This document shows, one piece after another, positions 8,394 through 16,751 of a stretch of DNA of 64,000 nucleotides (the stretch's first letter is position 1; each line of letters begins with the position of its first letter). Below the pieces are notes generated by a model. It did no database searches. It saw only the letters and a program-made list of their open reading frames with translations, and was not told the DNA's origin. Both the position numbers and the translations under genes were made by a program. Origin of the DNA: Halonotius roseus (GTDB lineage: Archaea > Halobacteriota > Halobacteria > Halobacteriales > Haloferacaceae); assembly GCF_006861655.1 (NCBI RefSeq), contig NZ_SESI01000004.1:186001-250000 (forward strand), in the 5' to 3' direction.

Positions 8394-8516
8394 ATAAACC
8401 GTCGCCGTGGCCGGTGGAAAAACGTTGCGAGTCGCCCGCTCCGTGTGGTATCGCCACACTCACGTCCGCTGTGTCACGATATCGATCCGTGGCTATGGCG
8501 GTGTGTCCCACGGAAC

Positions 8517-8526
8517 GTTTAACAGC
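8517..8526 (+). promoter_or_regulatory. TATA box for the 8550-9556 operon
   Basis: cgtttaacag is centred ~29 bp before the ATG at 8550. This is the main support for choosing that small gene's start over the ATG at 8546. Confidence 0.45.
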
Positions 8527-8549
8527 GATCCGACCCTATCTCTCTATGT

Positions 8550-8726
8550 ATGTACTCCCAGCTGAATCCCACGTCGCTTCGGGTTGCACAGCAGCGCGGC
8601 TCACCTGCTGGAACGAAGACATCAGCGACGTGGACGCTGTTTTCGGCGGTGCTGGGAGTCGGATTCGCTGTCGCCGGGAGCGTCCGGCGACGGGATCACC
8701 GTTCGGCCGATGGTGACGGCCCCTAA
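8550..8726 (+). CDS. Small membrane protein, 58 aa
   Basis: A 58-residue frame with one clear membrane segment (WTLFSAVLGVGFAVAGSV, ~residues 29-46) followed by a positively charged RRRDHR, which fits an inside-facing C-terminus. It has a TATA box at the right distance and ends 5 bp before the DUF5794-like membrane protein gene, so it probably heads that operon. The frame starting 4 bp earlier gives a Cys/Arg-rich protein with no recognisable structure. Function unknown. Confidence 0.55.
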   Translation: MYSQLNPTSLRVAQQRGSPAGTKTSATWTLFSAVLGVGFAVAGSVRRRDHRSADGDGP

Positions 8727-8731
8727 CCCAT

Positions 8732-9556
8732 ATGAGCGTCTCGGAACACCCGGTTGCCCTCACCATCGAGCAGCGCGTCGGCGGTGCAACGACGCTGTTA
8801 GCGACGGTGATGGCACTGCCGCTGCTCGATGGGCTGTTTGTCGCCCTGTTGCTGGCCGGCACGCTGGAGACGCCGGGCGGGATGCTCGAAACCGGGCTGT
8901 TGGTCTTCGGCGGCTCGGCGACCGTCGCGGTCATCCTCGCGGAGTTAGACGAGGGTCGGTGGTCGATGGTGCGGTCGGTGCTGCTGATCGGCGCGGGACT
9001 GGTCCCCCTGGCCGCGCTGCAAGCCATAATCGCCCCAACCATCGAAAGTGCCCTTGAGCTGGCGATCTTCCAGCGATTTGCGGGGGTTGTCATCCTGGCG
9101 ATCGCCGCCAGAACCGTCAGCGCGAAGCTGGGCGAACATCTCCCCCGCCCGGGCGTGATCATCCTGCTTGGGCTGCTCGCCAGCGTTCGGCCGGCGGCCG
9201 TGACCCTTGAGGTCGTTGTCGACGGCGAGCTGGTGGCGCGGGCGGCGATCACCGCCGCCATCGGCGTCGCCTTCGCGCTGGCGGTGGCTCTGGCCGCACC
9301 CACGCTCCGCGGCGTCGTTGATCTCGATCGGTTCCGGTTCGGGAGTGCCGTCGCCCTCGGCGTGTTTGCCCTGCCGGTTGTCGGTGTGCTCAACACCGAC
9401 GCGCCGATCGCGCTGGCGGTGTTGGTCGTCTCGGGGCTGTTGGCCTACTCGCCCGATGGGGGCGAAGAGCCCGACGAGGACGCCGATGAGCCGCCGGAGT
9501 CGGCGACCGATACCGACTACGCACCGGAGGATACCGCCCGCGCGCCGTGGCTGTAG
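8732..9556 (+). CDS. DUF5794-type polytopic membrane protein
   Basis: 274 residues with seven or eight hydrophobic helices from residue ~18 to ~240 and a highly acidic C-terminal tail (GGEEPDEDADEPPES...) that should face the cytoplasm. The family is, as I recognise it, a haloarchaeal integral membrane protein of unknown function. It lies 5 bp after the small membrane protein gene, so the two may interact. No catalytic motif is visible. Family name from memory. Confidence 0.7.
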   Translation: MSVSEHPVALTIEQRVGGATTLLATVMALPLLDGLFVALLLAGTLETPGGMLETGLLVFGGSATVAVILAELDEGRWSMVRSVLLIGAGLVPLAALQAIIAPTIESALELAIFQRFAGVVILAIAARTVSAKLGEHLPRPGVIILLGLLASVRPAAVTLEVVVDGELVARAAITAAIGVAFALAVALAAPTLRGVVDLDRFRFGSAVALGVFALPVVGVLNTDAPIALAVLVVSGLLAYSPDGGEEPDEDADEPPESATDTDYAPEDTARAPWL

Positions 9557-9565
9557 GTGCAGACC

Positions 9566-9665
9566 ATGGCTGTAAGCGCACGCACCATGCTGTGAGCGCG
9601 AGCGACATGGCTGTAAGCGCACGCACCATGCTGTGAGCGCGAGCGACATGGCTGTAAGCGCACGC
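9566..9665. repeat. 41-bp tandem repeat, about 2.4 copies
   Basis: A 41-bp unit beginning atggctgtaagcgcacgc starts at 9566 and is repeated exactly at 9607; a third copy starts at 9648 and diverges after 18 bases. Each unit carries near-inverted halves (ctgtaagcgcacgc / catgctgtgagcgcg), so single strands could fold. It sits between the DUF5794 gene stop and the MutS-like gene. No spacers are present, so it is not a CRISPR. Confidence 0.85.
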
Positions 9666-9741
9666 AGCGTGGCTGCGCAAGCGAGCGCGGCCGCGGCGTG
9701 ACCCGTATTCTTTAGTCGTCGCCCCCGAGACTCGCAGGCGA

Positions 9742-11784
9742 ATGGCGTTCGAATCGATCCCGGGTGTTGGCGAAAAGACCGCCAACGCCCTGGCCGAGCT
9801 TGACGATCCCGAAACCGCGTTACAGCAGGGTGATGTACTGACGCTGATGGACGCGCCGGGGATCAGCGAGGGGCGGGCGGCCGCCATCGCCCGCGGGGCG
9901 ATCCGGCAGCGACACGACGATCCCGGCGGGCTGTTAGCGACCGACCAGGCCCGCGATCTGTACGACTCGATTCTCAAGCTCCTCCAAGAGCGTGCGGTCA
10001 CCACCTACGCGAAAAAGCGGCTGGAAACGCTGTATCCCGCGACGAAGGAGTCCCGGATCGAGGAGGTCAGAGCGACCGTCGAGGACGCCCTCCAGCGGGA
10101 GCCGACACCCGAACTCCGCGAGGCATTGGCCGATGTCGCCCCGCTCGAATCGCCGTCCGGCCTTCGCGTCCGCGAGCGGTGTCTGGCGACGACCGACGCC
10201 GAACGGTACGCCGCCGCTCGGGAGGCGGTTCCCGAACTCTCGGCGGAGGTCGTCGACGACGGCCACGATATCGAGGAGCTCGCCCGGTCGTATTCGACGG
10301 TGATCGTGCTGGATGAGGCCTTCGCCGGCGGTGATTTCAGCGGCGACGTGCGGGTGCTGCCTGACGCACTGGAGTCGCCCGCGGATGTTGTCCCCGAACG
10401 CCTGCTGGCCTTTTTTGCCGAGAACCGTGGGACGCTGCTGGCGGCTGGCCGCGTTCATGAGGCAAGCGAGTTGGAGCCACCACTCGATCTTGATGCGCTC
10501 ACCGAGAGCCTCTCGCGGGTCGACGAGGATGGCACCATCGTCGGCGATGAGGAGCTAGAGCGGTTGGCCACCGCTGTCGACGATCTCGACGCCGCGGTTG
10601 GAACCGCCGAATCCGTCGCCAACGACCATCTTCGAGACGCGATCAAAGAGCGGGATGTCACTATCGAGGGCCAGGATTTCCTCTCGTTGGTCGAACAGGG
10701 GGCCCGCGTCGACTCGCTGCTGGCGCGGGAGCTTGATGATGCCTTTGATGCCGCGCTCCAGAAGGCCCACGACCACCTCGTCGACAGCCTCGACCTCACC
10801 GGCCACGAGGCCGAGTTGGCCGACCACATCTTCGGCGGTGAGCCGACGTTTCCGGTGTCGCGGCGCGACGATGCCGTCTCGCGGCTCAACACCGAGCTGA
10901 CGACCGCCCGCGACCGCCGGTCGGCCGAGCTGAAAGCCGATCTCGCCGACGAGCTTGCGGCACACAAACCTGCCGCCGAGGAGCTGGTTCGCAACGCGCT
11001 CGAACTCGATGTCGAGTTGGCGATCGCCGCCTTCGCCCGCGACTTCGACTGTACGATGCCGGAGTTCGTCGGCAACGCTGTTGACGATGATGAGGCTGCT
11101 GGCGACGATGGTGGTACCGATGATACTGATGACGCCGCGTCCAGGCCAGGATTCACCATCGAGGGCGGTCGCTCGCCGCTCCTCGATGTCGACTTCGCGG
11201 CCGTCGAGCCGGTCGATTACAGCGTCGAGGGCGTGACACTGCTATCGGGTGTCAACTCCGGCGGGAAGACTTCCCTGCTTGATCTGGTTGGGCTCATCGT
11301 CATCGCCGCCCAGATGGGGCTGCCGGTGCCAGCCGACCACGCCCAACTTTCTCGATTCTCCGAACTCCACTACTACGCCAAATCACAGGGCACACTCGAC
11401 GCCGGAGCCTTCGAGAGCACGCTCCAGGATTTCGGCGATCTCGTCGCCGGTGCTGACGGCCGGCTCGTGCTCGTCGACGAGTTGGAGAGCATCACCGAAC
11501 CGGGCGCGAGCGCGAAGCTCATCGCCGGCATCCTCGAAGCACTCGACCGACAGCAGACGGCCGCGGTCTTCGTCTCCCATCTGGCTCGTGAGATCCGCGA
11601 GGCTGCCGCCATCGACGTTGCTGTCGACGGGATCGAAGCCGTTGGGCTCGTTGACGGCGAGTTGGAGGTGAATCGGTCGCCCGTGAAAGACCAGCTGGCG
11701 CGGTCGACGCCCGAGCTGATCGTCGAGAAGCTGGCCGACGATGACGACGGCGAGTTCTATGAATCGCTGTTAGAGAAGTTCTGA
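9742..11784 (+). CDS. Helix-hairpin-helix / MutS-family ATPase
   Basis: 680 residues. The N-terminus is a DNA-binding helix-hairpin-helix (IPGVGEKTANALAEL, ~residues 5-20, and a second at GISEGRAAAIARGAI). The long helical middle resembles the MutS core/clamp. The C-terminal MutS ATPase has Walker A GVNSGGKTSLLDL (~residue 506), Walker B LVLVDELES and the switch VFVSHLAREI. There is no N-terminal mismatch-recognition domain (no FxE motif), so it is probably not canonical mismatch repair; a role in handling branched or recombining DNA is likely. An acidic linker (DDDEAAGDDGGTDDTDD) precedes the ATPase. Confidence 0.85.
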   Translation: MAFESIPGVGEKTANALAELDDPETALQQGDVLTLMDAPGISEGRAAAIARGAIRQRHDDPGGLLATDQARDLYDSILKLLQERAVTTYAKKRLETLYPATKESRIEEVRATVEDALQREPTPELREALADVAPLESPSGLRVRERCLATTDAERYAAAREAVPELSAEVVDDGHDIEELARSYSTVIVLDEAFAGGDFSGDVRVLPDALESPADVVPERLLAFFAENRGTLLAAGRVHEASELEPPLDLDALTESLSRVDEDGTIVGDEELERLATAVDDLDAAVGTAESVANDHLRDAIKERDVTIEGQDFLSLVEQGARVDSLLARELDDAFDAALQKAHDHLVDSLDLTGHEAELADHIFGGEPTFPVSRRDDAVSRLNTELTTARDRRSAELKADLADELAAHKPAAEELVRNALELDVELAIAAFARDFDCTMPEFVGNAVDDDEAAGDDGGTDDTDDAASRPGFTIEGGRSPLLDVDFAAVEPVDYSVEGVTLLSGVNSGGKTSLLDLVGLIVIAAQMGLPVPADHAQLSRFSELHYYAKSQGTLDAGAFESTLQDFGDLVAGADGRLVLVDELESITEPGASAKLIAGILEALDRQQTAAVFVSHLAREIREAAAIDVAVDGIEAVGLVDGELEVNRSPVKDQLARSTPELIVEKLADDDDGEFYESLLEKF

Positions 11785-11842
11785 CCGGGCGATCACGACC
11801 ACAATCGATCGATCCTTGTCGCTGGAGGGGACAGTCGACTGT

Positions 11843-12619
11843 ATGGAAACGGTCACCGCAGCAGACGGCACCGAGATCGGATTCAACCGCCACGGCGAGG
11901 GCCCACCGCTGATCGCCCTCCACGGGAGTGCCTCCACCGGTGAGAGCCTCCAGCCGATCGTCTCCCAGCTTGCCGCCGACTACACGGTCATCGTCCCGGA
12001 TCGACGCGGCCGCGGAGCCAGCGGCGACGGCGACGATCACAGCCTTGATCGAGAGGTCGAAGATCTACAGGCCATCGTCGACGCTGTCGACGGCGAGCCG
12101 GTGATCCTGGCCCACTCCTTTGGCGGGCTGGTCGCGCTGGCGGCCGCGCCATCGCTTACTATCAGCCGGCTCGTTCTCTATGAGCCGGCGGTCACGGTCG
12201 GCGAATCGGCCGACCCACCGCTGAGCGCGGGGGTGCGATCGCTGGCCGACGAGGGCAGCGACACCGAGGCGATGCGGCTGTTCTTCGAGGCCGGCAGCGG
12301 GATCCCAGACGTGACGGCGATGCCGTGGTGGCCCGAGCATATCAACATGGGCTGGGTCGACACGGTGATCCGAGAACTGGAGGCTGTTGAAGCCTTCGAG
12401 CTCCCTACACTTGACTTTGAGACGCCCACGCTACTACTGACTGGGGAATATGGCCCCGACCACCTCGCGGCGGGAGCCCGCGCTGTCAACGAGGCCCACG
12501 AGCAGAGTCGCCTCGTCGAAATCGAGGGGATTGGTCATCTTGGCCTGCTGTCGGAACCGGCGCATGTGGCGGAGTTAGTGACAACGTTTGCTGACGACCC
12601 CACTGCTGTCGGCCAGTAG
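11843..12619 (+). CDS. Alpha/beta-fold hydrolase
   Basis: 258 residues from the ATG at 11843. Landmarks are the oxyanion-strand HG (LIALHGSAST), the nucleophile elbow LAHSFGG (~residue 97; Ala-His-Ser-Phe-Gly instead of the strict GxSxG), an acid in LLTGEYGPDH and a catalytic His in IGHLGLLSEP. The substrate is unknown; the family includes esterases, lactonases and dehalogenases. The upstream in-frame ATG-type start at 11816 is less likely because METVTAADGTEIGF is the usual N-terminus. Confidence 0.85.
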   Translation: METVTAADGTEIGFNRHGEGPPLIALHGSASTGESLQPIVSQLAADYTVIVPDRRGRGASGDGDDHSLDREVEDLQAIVDAVDGEPVILAHSFGGLVALAAAPSLTISRLVLYEPAVTVGESADPPLSAGVRSLADEGSDTEAMRLFFEAGSGIPDVTAMPWWPEHINMGWVDTVIRELEAVEAFELPTLDFETPTLLLTGEYGPDHLAAGARAVNEAHEQSRLVEIEGIGHLGLLSEPAHVAELVTTFADDPTAVGQ

Positions 12620-12723
12620 CGATCTTCCTTACTCCTGTCGTCGCTACACGGTCGTCATCGGTATTTCGCTGATGTTCCACTGTGGGTTTCCTATCCCCAT
12701 CCTCGACACCAACCATACGGGAA

Positions 12724-12730
12724 AATATTA
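12724..12730 (+). promoter_or_regulatory. TATA box for the vapBC pair
   Basis: aatatta is centred ~30 bp before the ATG at 12757, supporting that start over the in-frame TTG at 12748. Confidence 0.5.
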
Positions 12731-12756
12731 CGTAACACACGGTCGTATTGCTATTT

Positions 12757-13023
12757 ATGGGAACGACAGCCGACGAACGAGGCCGGATCTATCTGCCGAA
12801 AGATGTGAGGGATCGGTACGGTGATCGCTACCGGATCGTCGAACTCCCGACGCACGTCGTGTTGCTACCGGTTGACGACGATCCAATCGAAGGGATTCAC
12901 GACGCCGTCGGCGATGCGTTCGCGGACATCGATCCCGACGATATCGAGGGCAAATCGATTGCGACTGCGAAGGCCGAAATAGCAGCCGAGATCGACGACC
13001 GCGAACAACGGGCGTCAGAATAG
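12757..13023 (+). CDS. AbrB/SpoVT-type antitoxin (VapB-like)
   Basis: 88 residues. The N-terminal swapped-hairpin DNA-binding motif reads GTTADERGRIYLPKDVRDRYG followed by YRIVELPTHVVLLP. The C-terminal acidic helix (SIATAKAEIAAEIDD) would wrap around the toxin. Only 4 bp separate it from the PIN toxin gene, the classic toxin-antitoxin arrangement. It probably represses its own promoter. Confidence 0.85.
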   Translation: MGTTADERGRIYLPKDVRDRYGDRYRIVELPTHVVLLPVDDDPIEGIHDAVGDAFADIDPDDIEGKSIATAKAEIAAEIDDREQRASE

Positions 13024-13027
13024 CGGG

Positions 13028-13426
13028 ATGTACGTCGAAACCGATTTTCTGATGGGATTGGCGAAACAGGACGACTGGCTGCAGGACAGCGTACTCGACG
13101 CGCTGGATGAGTACGAGGATATCCACACGTCGATCACTGCCTACACCGAATTTTTCATGCTCGCATACGATGAGGAGGCTGCCGACTACACCGTCGACAT
13201 CGGGCGTGTCGTCGCCGACCTCGTCGAGCTAGTTCCCGTCCAACCGCCCGAACACGAGGAAGCGGTGCTCACTGCTGCGGTGCTCGCTGCCGAGCAGGGG
13301 TTCACCCCGTTCGACGCGATTCACGCCGGGGTTGCAATCGTCACCAACGAGTCGGTACTGACGACCGAGCAGGATTACGATGCTATCGAACTCGACCGGG
13401 TCCCGCTCGATGAATTCGGGTCGTAA
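13028..13426 (+). CDS. PIN-domain ribonuclease toxin (VapC-like)
   Basis: 132 residues. Acidic active-site residues are visible at METDFLMG-type Asp6, at Glu in SITAYTEFFML (~40), and at Asp in FTPFDAIHAGVA (~residue 98). PIN toxins cleave RNA, often tRNA or rRNA, when freed from the antitoxin. It is coupled to the preceding AbrB-type antitoxin gene. There is no sign of truncation. Confidence 0.87.
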   Translation: MYVETDFLMGLAKQDDWLQDSVLDALDEYEDIHTSITAYTEFFMLAYDEEAADYTVDIGRVVADLVELVPVQPPEHEEAVLTAAVLAAEQGFTPFDAIHAGVAIVTNESVLTTEQDYDAIELDRVPLDEFGS

Positions 13427-13510
13427 TCGAGGGGTATACTCCGAACCGAGGTCGGTTCGGCACTCGTTCCGCTGATTTTGCGGTACTTCGAGTTACAGTC
13501 GTACACCAAT

Positions 13511-14422
13511 TCAGTAATGCCACGGGAAATCATCGAAATCCGGCTCCCGACCCTCCAAGAACGCGTCTCTCCCTTCCTTCGCCTCGTCGGTCATGTAGGC
13601 CAGCCGCGTCGCCTCGCCCGCGAAGACCTGCTGGCCCATCATGCCGTCGTCGGTCGCGTTGAACGCAAACTTGAGCATGCGCATCGCCGTCGGGCTCTTG
13701 TCGGTCATCTCGTCGGCCCACTCCAGGGCTACGTCCTCAAGCTCATCGTGCGGGATCGCCTCGTTGACCATCCCCATGTCGGCGGCCTCCTCGGCCGAGT
13801 AGGTTTTCCCGCGGAAGAACACCTCTCGGGCCTTCTTTTGGCCGATCTGTTTGGCGAGATACGCAGAGCCGAACCCGCCGTCGAAGGAGGCCACGTCGGG
13901 GTCGGTCTGGAGGAACTTGGCGTGGTCGTCGCTGGCGAGCGTGAGATCACAGATCACGTGCAGCGAGTGGCCGCCACCGACGGCCCATCCCGGCACGACG
14001 GCGACGACCGGCTTTGGCATGGTGCGGATGAGTCGCTGGACTTCGAGGATATGGAGTCGGCCGGCTTTGGCCTGCTGGACTGCGGGATCGTCGTCCGCAC
14101 CGGCTTCGTCATCGTCGCGGTACTCGTAGCCCGAGCCACCCCGAACCGACTGGTCGCCACCGGAGCAAAAGGCCCAGCCGCCGTCCTCGGCGGGCCCGTT
14201 GCCAGTCAGCAGGACACAGCCGATGTTCGCCTGCTTGCGGGCGTGATCGAGGGCGGTGTAAAGTTCGTCGACCGTCCCCGGCCGGAAGGCGTTGCGAACC
14301 TCGGGGCGGTCGAAGGCGATTCTGACGGCTGGCACATCTGTCCCGCGGTGGTAGGTGATATCATCGAAGTCGAAGCGGCCGACCGCCTCCCAGCGGTCGG
14401 GATCGAAGAGAGCCGAAACCAT
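13511..14422 (-). CDS. menB: 1,4-dihydroxy-2-naphthoyl-CoA synthase
   Basis: 303 residues of crotonase fold. The MenB-type landmarks are present: RPEVRNAFRPGTVDELY, the oxyanion loop FCSGGDQSVRGGSGY, VVAVVPGWAVGGGHSLHV and TDPDVASFDGGFGSAYLA, with the C-terminal WADEMTDKSPTAMRMLK. It closes the second ring of the menaquinone headgroup. The menF and menD genes lie about 10 and 16 kb away on the other strand, so the pathway genes are dispersed in this window. Confidence 0.95.
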   Translation of the reverse strand: MVSALFDPDRWEAVGRFDFDDITYHRGTDVPAVRIAFDRPEVRNAFRPGTVDELYTALDHARKQANIGCVLLTGNGPAEDGGWAFCSGGDQSVRGGSGYEYRDDDEAGADDDPAVQQAKAGRLHILEVQRLIRTMPKPVVAVVPGWAVGGGHSLHVICDLTLASDDHAKFLQTDPDVASFDGGFGSAYLAKQIGQKKAREVFFRGKTYSAEEAADMGMVNEAIPHDELEDVALEWADEMTDKSPTAMRMLKFAFNATDDGMMGQQVFAGEATRLAYMTDEAKEGRDAFLEGREPDFDDFPWHY

Positions 14423-14460
14423 ACCGGGAGGTGGGGCGGCGAGGACAAAAAGCCAGCCGA

Positions 14461-15228
14461 TCAGTCAGGGGCGTCGACCGCACCCGGATCGTCGCTGAGA
14501 TCACGAACGAACGCGAGCACGCGTTCCTGCCCGCCGATCGTCGTGCGTTCAAGCGCGACCTCGACCGGGAACGTCTCGCCGTCGCTGGTCTGATCGCGCC
14601 ACGTGAACCGTTGGGGCTCGCCGGCGGCGGCCTGCTGGATCTTGCTGTGGCCTTTGGCCGCCTCGTAGGAGGGTTCATCCGCGGAGAAGTCGCCAACGGT
14701 CATCCCGATCACGTCCTCGTGGTCGTGGCCCAGCAGCTCGCAAAACCGGCGGTTGGCGTCGACGATCTCACCGGTTTCGGGGTCGTGAACGACGATCCCG
14801 GCGGGCACCTTCTCGAATATTTCTCTGTAGTCGCGTTCAGCGCGCCGCCGGGCGACGGCCTGTTCGATCCGCCGGGCAAGCAGCTCGTACTGTCCGGTGG
14901 TGGCATCCTTCTGGATATAGTCGGTGACGCCGGCGGAGATGGCATCGCTGGCGACAGCCTCGCTGCCCTTGCTGGTGTACAGAATAAACGGGAGCTCGGG
15001 GTAGTCGGCCCGGAGCTCCCTGAGAAACTCGATCCCGTTGGCCCCGGGCATCTGGTAGTCGGAAACAACACAGTCCGGCCGATCGGCCGCAATCCGGTCG
15101 AAGGCGGCGTCAGCGTTGGCGACAGTTTCGATTGAGATCCCAGCACTTTCGCGTTCGAGACCCCGTCGTGTCAGCTCCGCAAACTGGCTGTCATCCTCGA
15201 CGTGGAGCACAGAGATCGGAGCTGCCAT
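14461..15228 (-). CDS. Response-regulator receiver-PAS protein
   Basis: 255 residues. An N-terminal receiver (VLHVEDDSQFAEL; phospho-acceptor Asp in CVVSDYQMPG, ~residue 55; Lys in DYIQKDATTG) is followed by a PAS domain (~residues 135-245: IFEKVPAGIVVHDPETGEIVDANRRF). There is no histidine kinase or HTH domain, so it probably acts by binding partners within a phosphorelay. Such stand-alone receiver-PAS proteins are frequent in haloarchaea. It lies upstream of menB, 38 bp away, on the same strand. Confidence 0.88.
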   Translation of the reverse strand: MAAPISVLHVEDDSQFAELTRRGLERESAGISIETVANADAAFDRIAADRPDCVVSDYQMPGANGIEFLRELRADYPELPFILYTSKGSEAVASDAISAGVTDYIQKDATTGQYELLARRIEQAVARRRAERDYREIFEKVPAGIVVHDPETGEIVDANRRFCELLGHDHEDVIGMTVGDFSADEPSYEAAKGHSKIQQAAAGEPQRFTWRDQTSDGETFPVEVALERTTIGGQERVLAFVRDLSDDPGAVDAPD

Positions 15229-15284
15229 GGTCTGTCACGCGTGTTCAACACGACTATAATAAAAAAGCACGATGTTCCGCTGCG

Positions 15285-15608
15285 TTACGGTTCGGTGTTG
15301 TCCGGCGGCTCAACGAGGCTGCTGTCGCCTTGGGCGCGGATCATCGCCTCCTGGAACACCTCGCCGCTATCGCGGCTGGCCGCGGTGACCCGGTGGTCGA
15401 CCGTCCACCCTTTGTCGTCGTAGACGGCGACGATGGCGGCGGCTTCTGTCTGCACCAACACGCGTTCGGAGACCTCTCGGCCGCCGTGGGATTCGGCCGT
15501 GATGGGGATCGCCGTTAGGATCGCCTCATGACGCTCCAGATCGGCCAACGCGGTGGTTGGCACCGGACTGTCGGGGAAGGTATCGAGTACCGCACCCTCA
15601 TCGAGCAT
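15285..15608 (-). CDS. Small haloarchaeal protein of unknown function
   Basis: 107 residues, no membrane segment. The core is beta-rich (AAAIVAVYDDKGWTVDHRVTAA) with two other short strands, and the end is ESS-like and disordered. It lies 57 bp downstream of pth2 on the same strand and may be cotranscribed. I do not recognise the family. Codon use is typical of the neighbours. Confidence 0.65.
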   Translation of the reverse strand: MLDEGAVLDTFPDSPVPTTALADLERHEAILTAIPITAESHGGREVSERVLVQTEAAAIVAVYDDKGWTVDHRVTAASRDSGEVFQEAMIRAQGDSSLVEPPDNTEP

Positions 15609-15665
15609 AGATGAACCGTCAGCGGCTTGGAACTCAAATCCTGTGGCTTTCGGTCAGCATCGTTG

Positions 15666-16004
15666 TCAGTATAGCGAAAGGTGACCGGTAACGCCGTCGA
15701 CCTGCTCCTCGTCGCCAGGGCCGACCGCGACCGTCGTCGCCGTCCCCGAATCGAGTTGCGTGTGGCCCGCATCCCGGATGACCGCGTTCGGGAGGCCCTT
15801 GACCCGTGCTGCCTCAGCCAGCTCGAAGAGGGCTGACTCGCCGTCGACCTTGACGACGACCTTCTTTTGGCCGCCACCTTTCCATGCTTTGCGTGTTTTT
15901 GGGTCGGTGTCCTCGTAAGCCGACAGCGACGCGTGGGCGACCTGGGCGGCGAGTTTGCCCTGGCCCATCCCGAGATCGGTGCGGGCGGCGATGACCTGTT
16001 TCAT
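15666..16004 (-). CDS. pth2: Peptidyl-tRNA hydrolase (Pth2 type)
   Basis: 112 residues, the normal length. It starts [25 protein letters not shown], with the conserved helix [11 protein letters not shown], then [10 protein letters not shown], and the [18 protein letters not shown] end that carries the family's GP and G-L motifs. It frees tRNA from peptidyl-tRNAs dropped by ribosomes. It diverges from dcd across a 107-bp gap. Confidence 0.96.
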   Translation of the reverse strand: MKQVIAARTDLGMGQGKLAAQVAHASLSAYEDTDPKTRKAWKGGGQKKVVVKVDGESALFELAEAARVKGLPNAVIRDAGHTQLDSGTATTVAVGPGDEEQVDGVTGHLSLY

Positions 16005-16111
16005 ACCCTGTGTTGCGATGGCGTCGCCAAGAGGCTGTGGATCGGCGGTGCAAGCGATAATCGCCGGCGGATTACGTTGGTTTTTAGCCGGCTGCCCGCA
16101 CTCTGAGAGGC

Positions 16112-16693
16112 ATGATCCTCTCGGATACCGATCTGCTCGAACGCTTGGAGGCGGGTGACCTCGTCGTCGACCCGATCGACGATCTCGACACCCAAGTCCA
16201 GCCGGCGAGCATCGATATGCGTCTCGGCTCCGAATTCCTTGAATTCCAGCGCACCAACATCCCCTGTATCCATCCCGACCGCGCCGACGAGGTCGACGAG
16301 TACGTCCGCGAAACCTACGTCGAAGAGGGCGAGGAGTTCATTCTGCACCCTGGTGATTTCGTCCTCGGGACGACAAAGGAACGTGTCGAGATCCCATCCG
16401 ATCTCGTTGCCACCGTTGAAGGCCGCTCATCGCTGGGCCGTCTTGCGGTTGTGGTCCATGCAACTGCGGGCTTCGTGGACCCGGGGTACCGGGGGCAGAT
16501 CACGCTCGAACTCTCGAATCTCGGGGCCGCGCCGGTCGCGCTCTCGCCGGGAATGAGAGTCTCCCAGCTCGTCTTCACCGAGCTCAAATCCGAATCAACG
16601 CGCCCATATGGGGCTGAGCGCGGCTCGAAATATCAGGATCAGGACGGCCCAAAAGCCTCGAAGATCCAGGACGACCCCGAATTCGAGCTCTGA
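16112..16693 (+). CDS. dcd: dCTP deaminase
   Basis: 193 residues. Motifs are [24 protein letters not shown], the active-site segment EGRSSLGRL and [20 protein letters not shown] with the catalytic Glu. The enzyme turns dCTP into dUTP for thymidylate synthesis; some archaeal members also hydrolyse dUTP. The C-terminal [14 protein letters not shown] tail closes over the substrate. Confidence 0.96.
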   Translation: MILSDTDLLERLEAGDLVVDPIDDLDTQVQPASIDMRLGSEFLEFQRTNIPCIHPDRADEVDEYVRETYVEEGEEFILHPGDFVLGTTKERVEIPSDLVATVEGRSSLGRLAVVVHATAGFVDPGYRGQITLELSNLGAAPVALSPGMRVSQLVFTELKSESTRPYGAERGSKYQDQDGPKASKIQDDPEFEL

Positions 16694-16751
16694 ACGCCGG
16701 ACGGACGACAAACCACGACACTGATATCCGTTCCCCCATGCAACACCGAGT

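Noticed and set aside
8546..8716. Alternative start (ATG at 8546) for a small gene
   Set aside because: Gives a Cys/Arg-rich frame with no structure; the frame at 8550 has a clear membrane segment and better promoter spacing.
9566..9665. Possible CRISPR array
   Set aside because: The units abut with no spacer, only 2.4 copies, and there are no cas genes in the window.
13478..14593. Long + strand frame of 371 codons
   Set aside because: It is the mirror frame of menB and the start of the receiver-PAS gene; Arg/Val-rich text without any domain. GC-rich coding creates such shadows.
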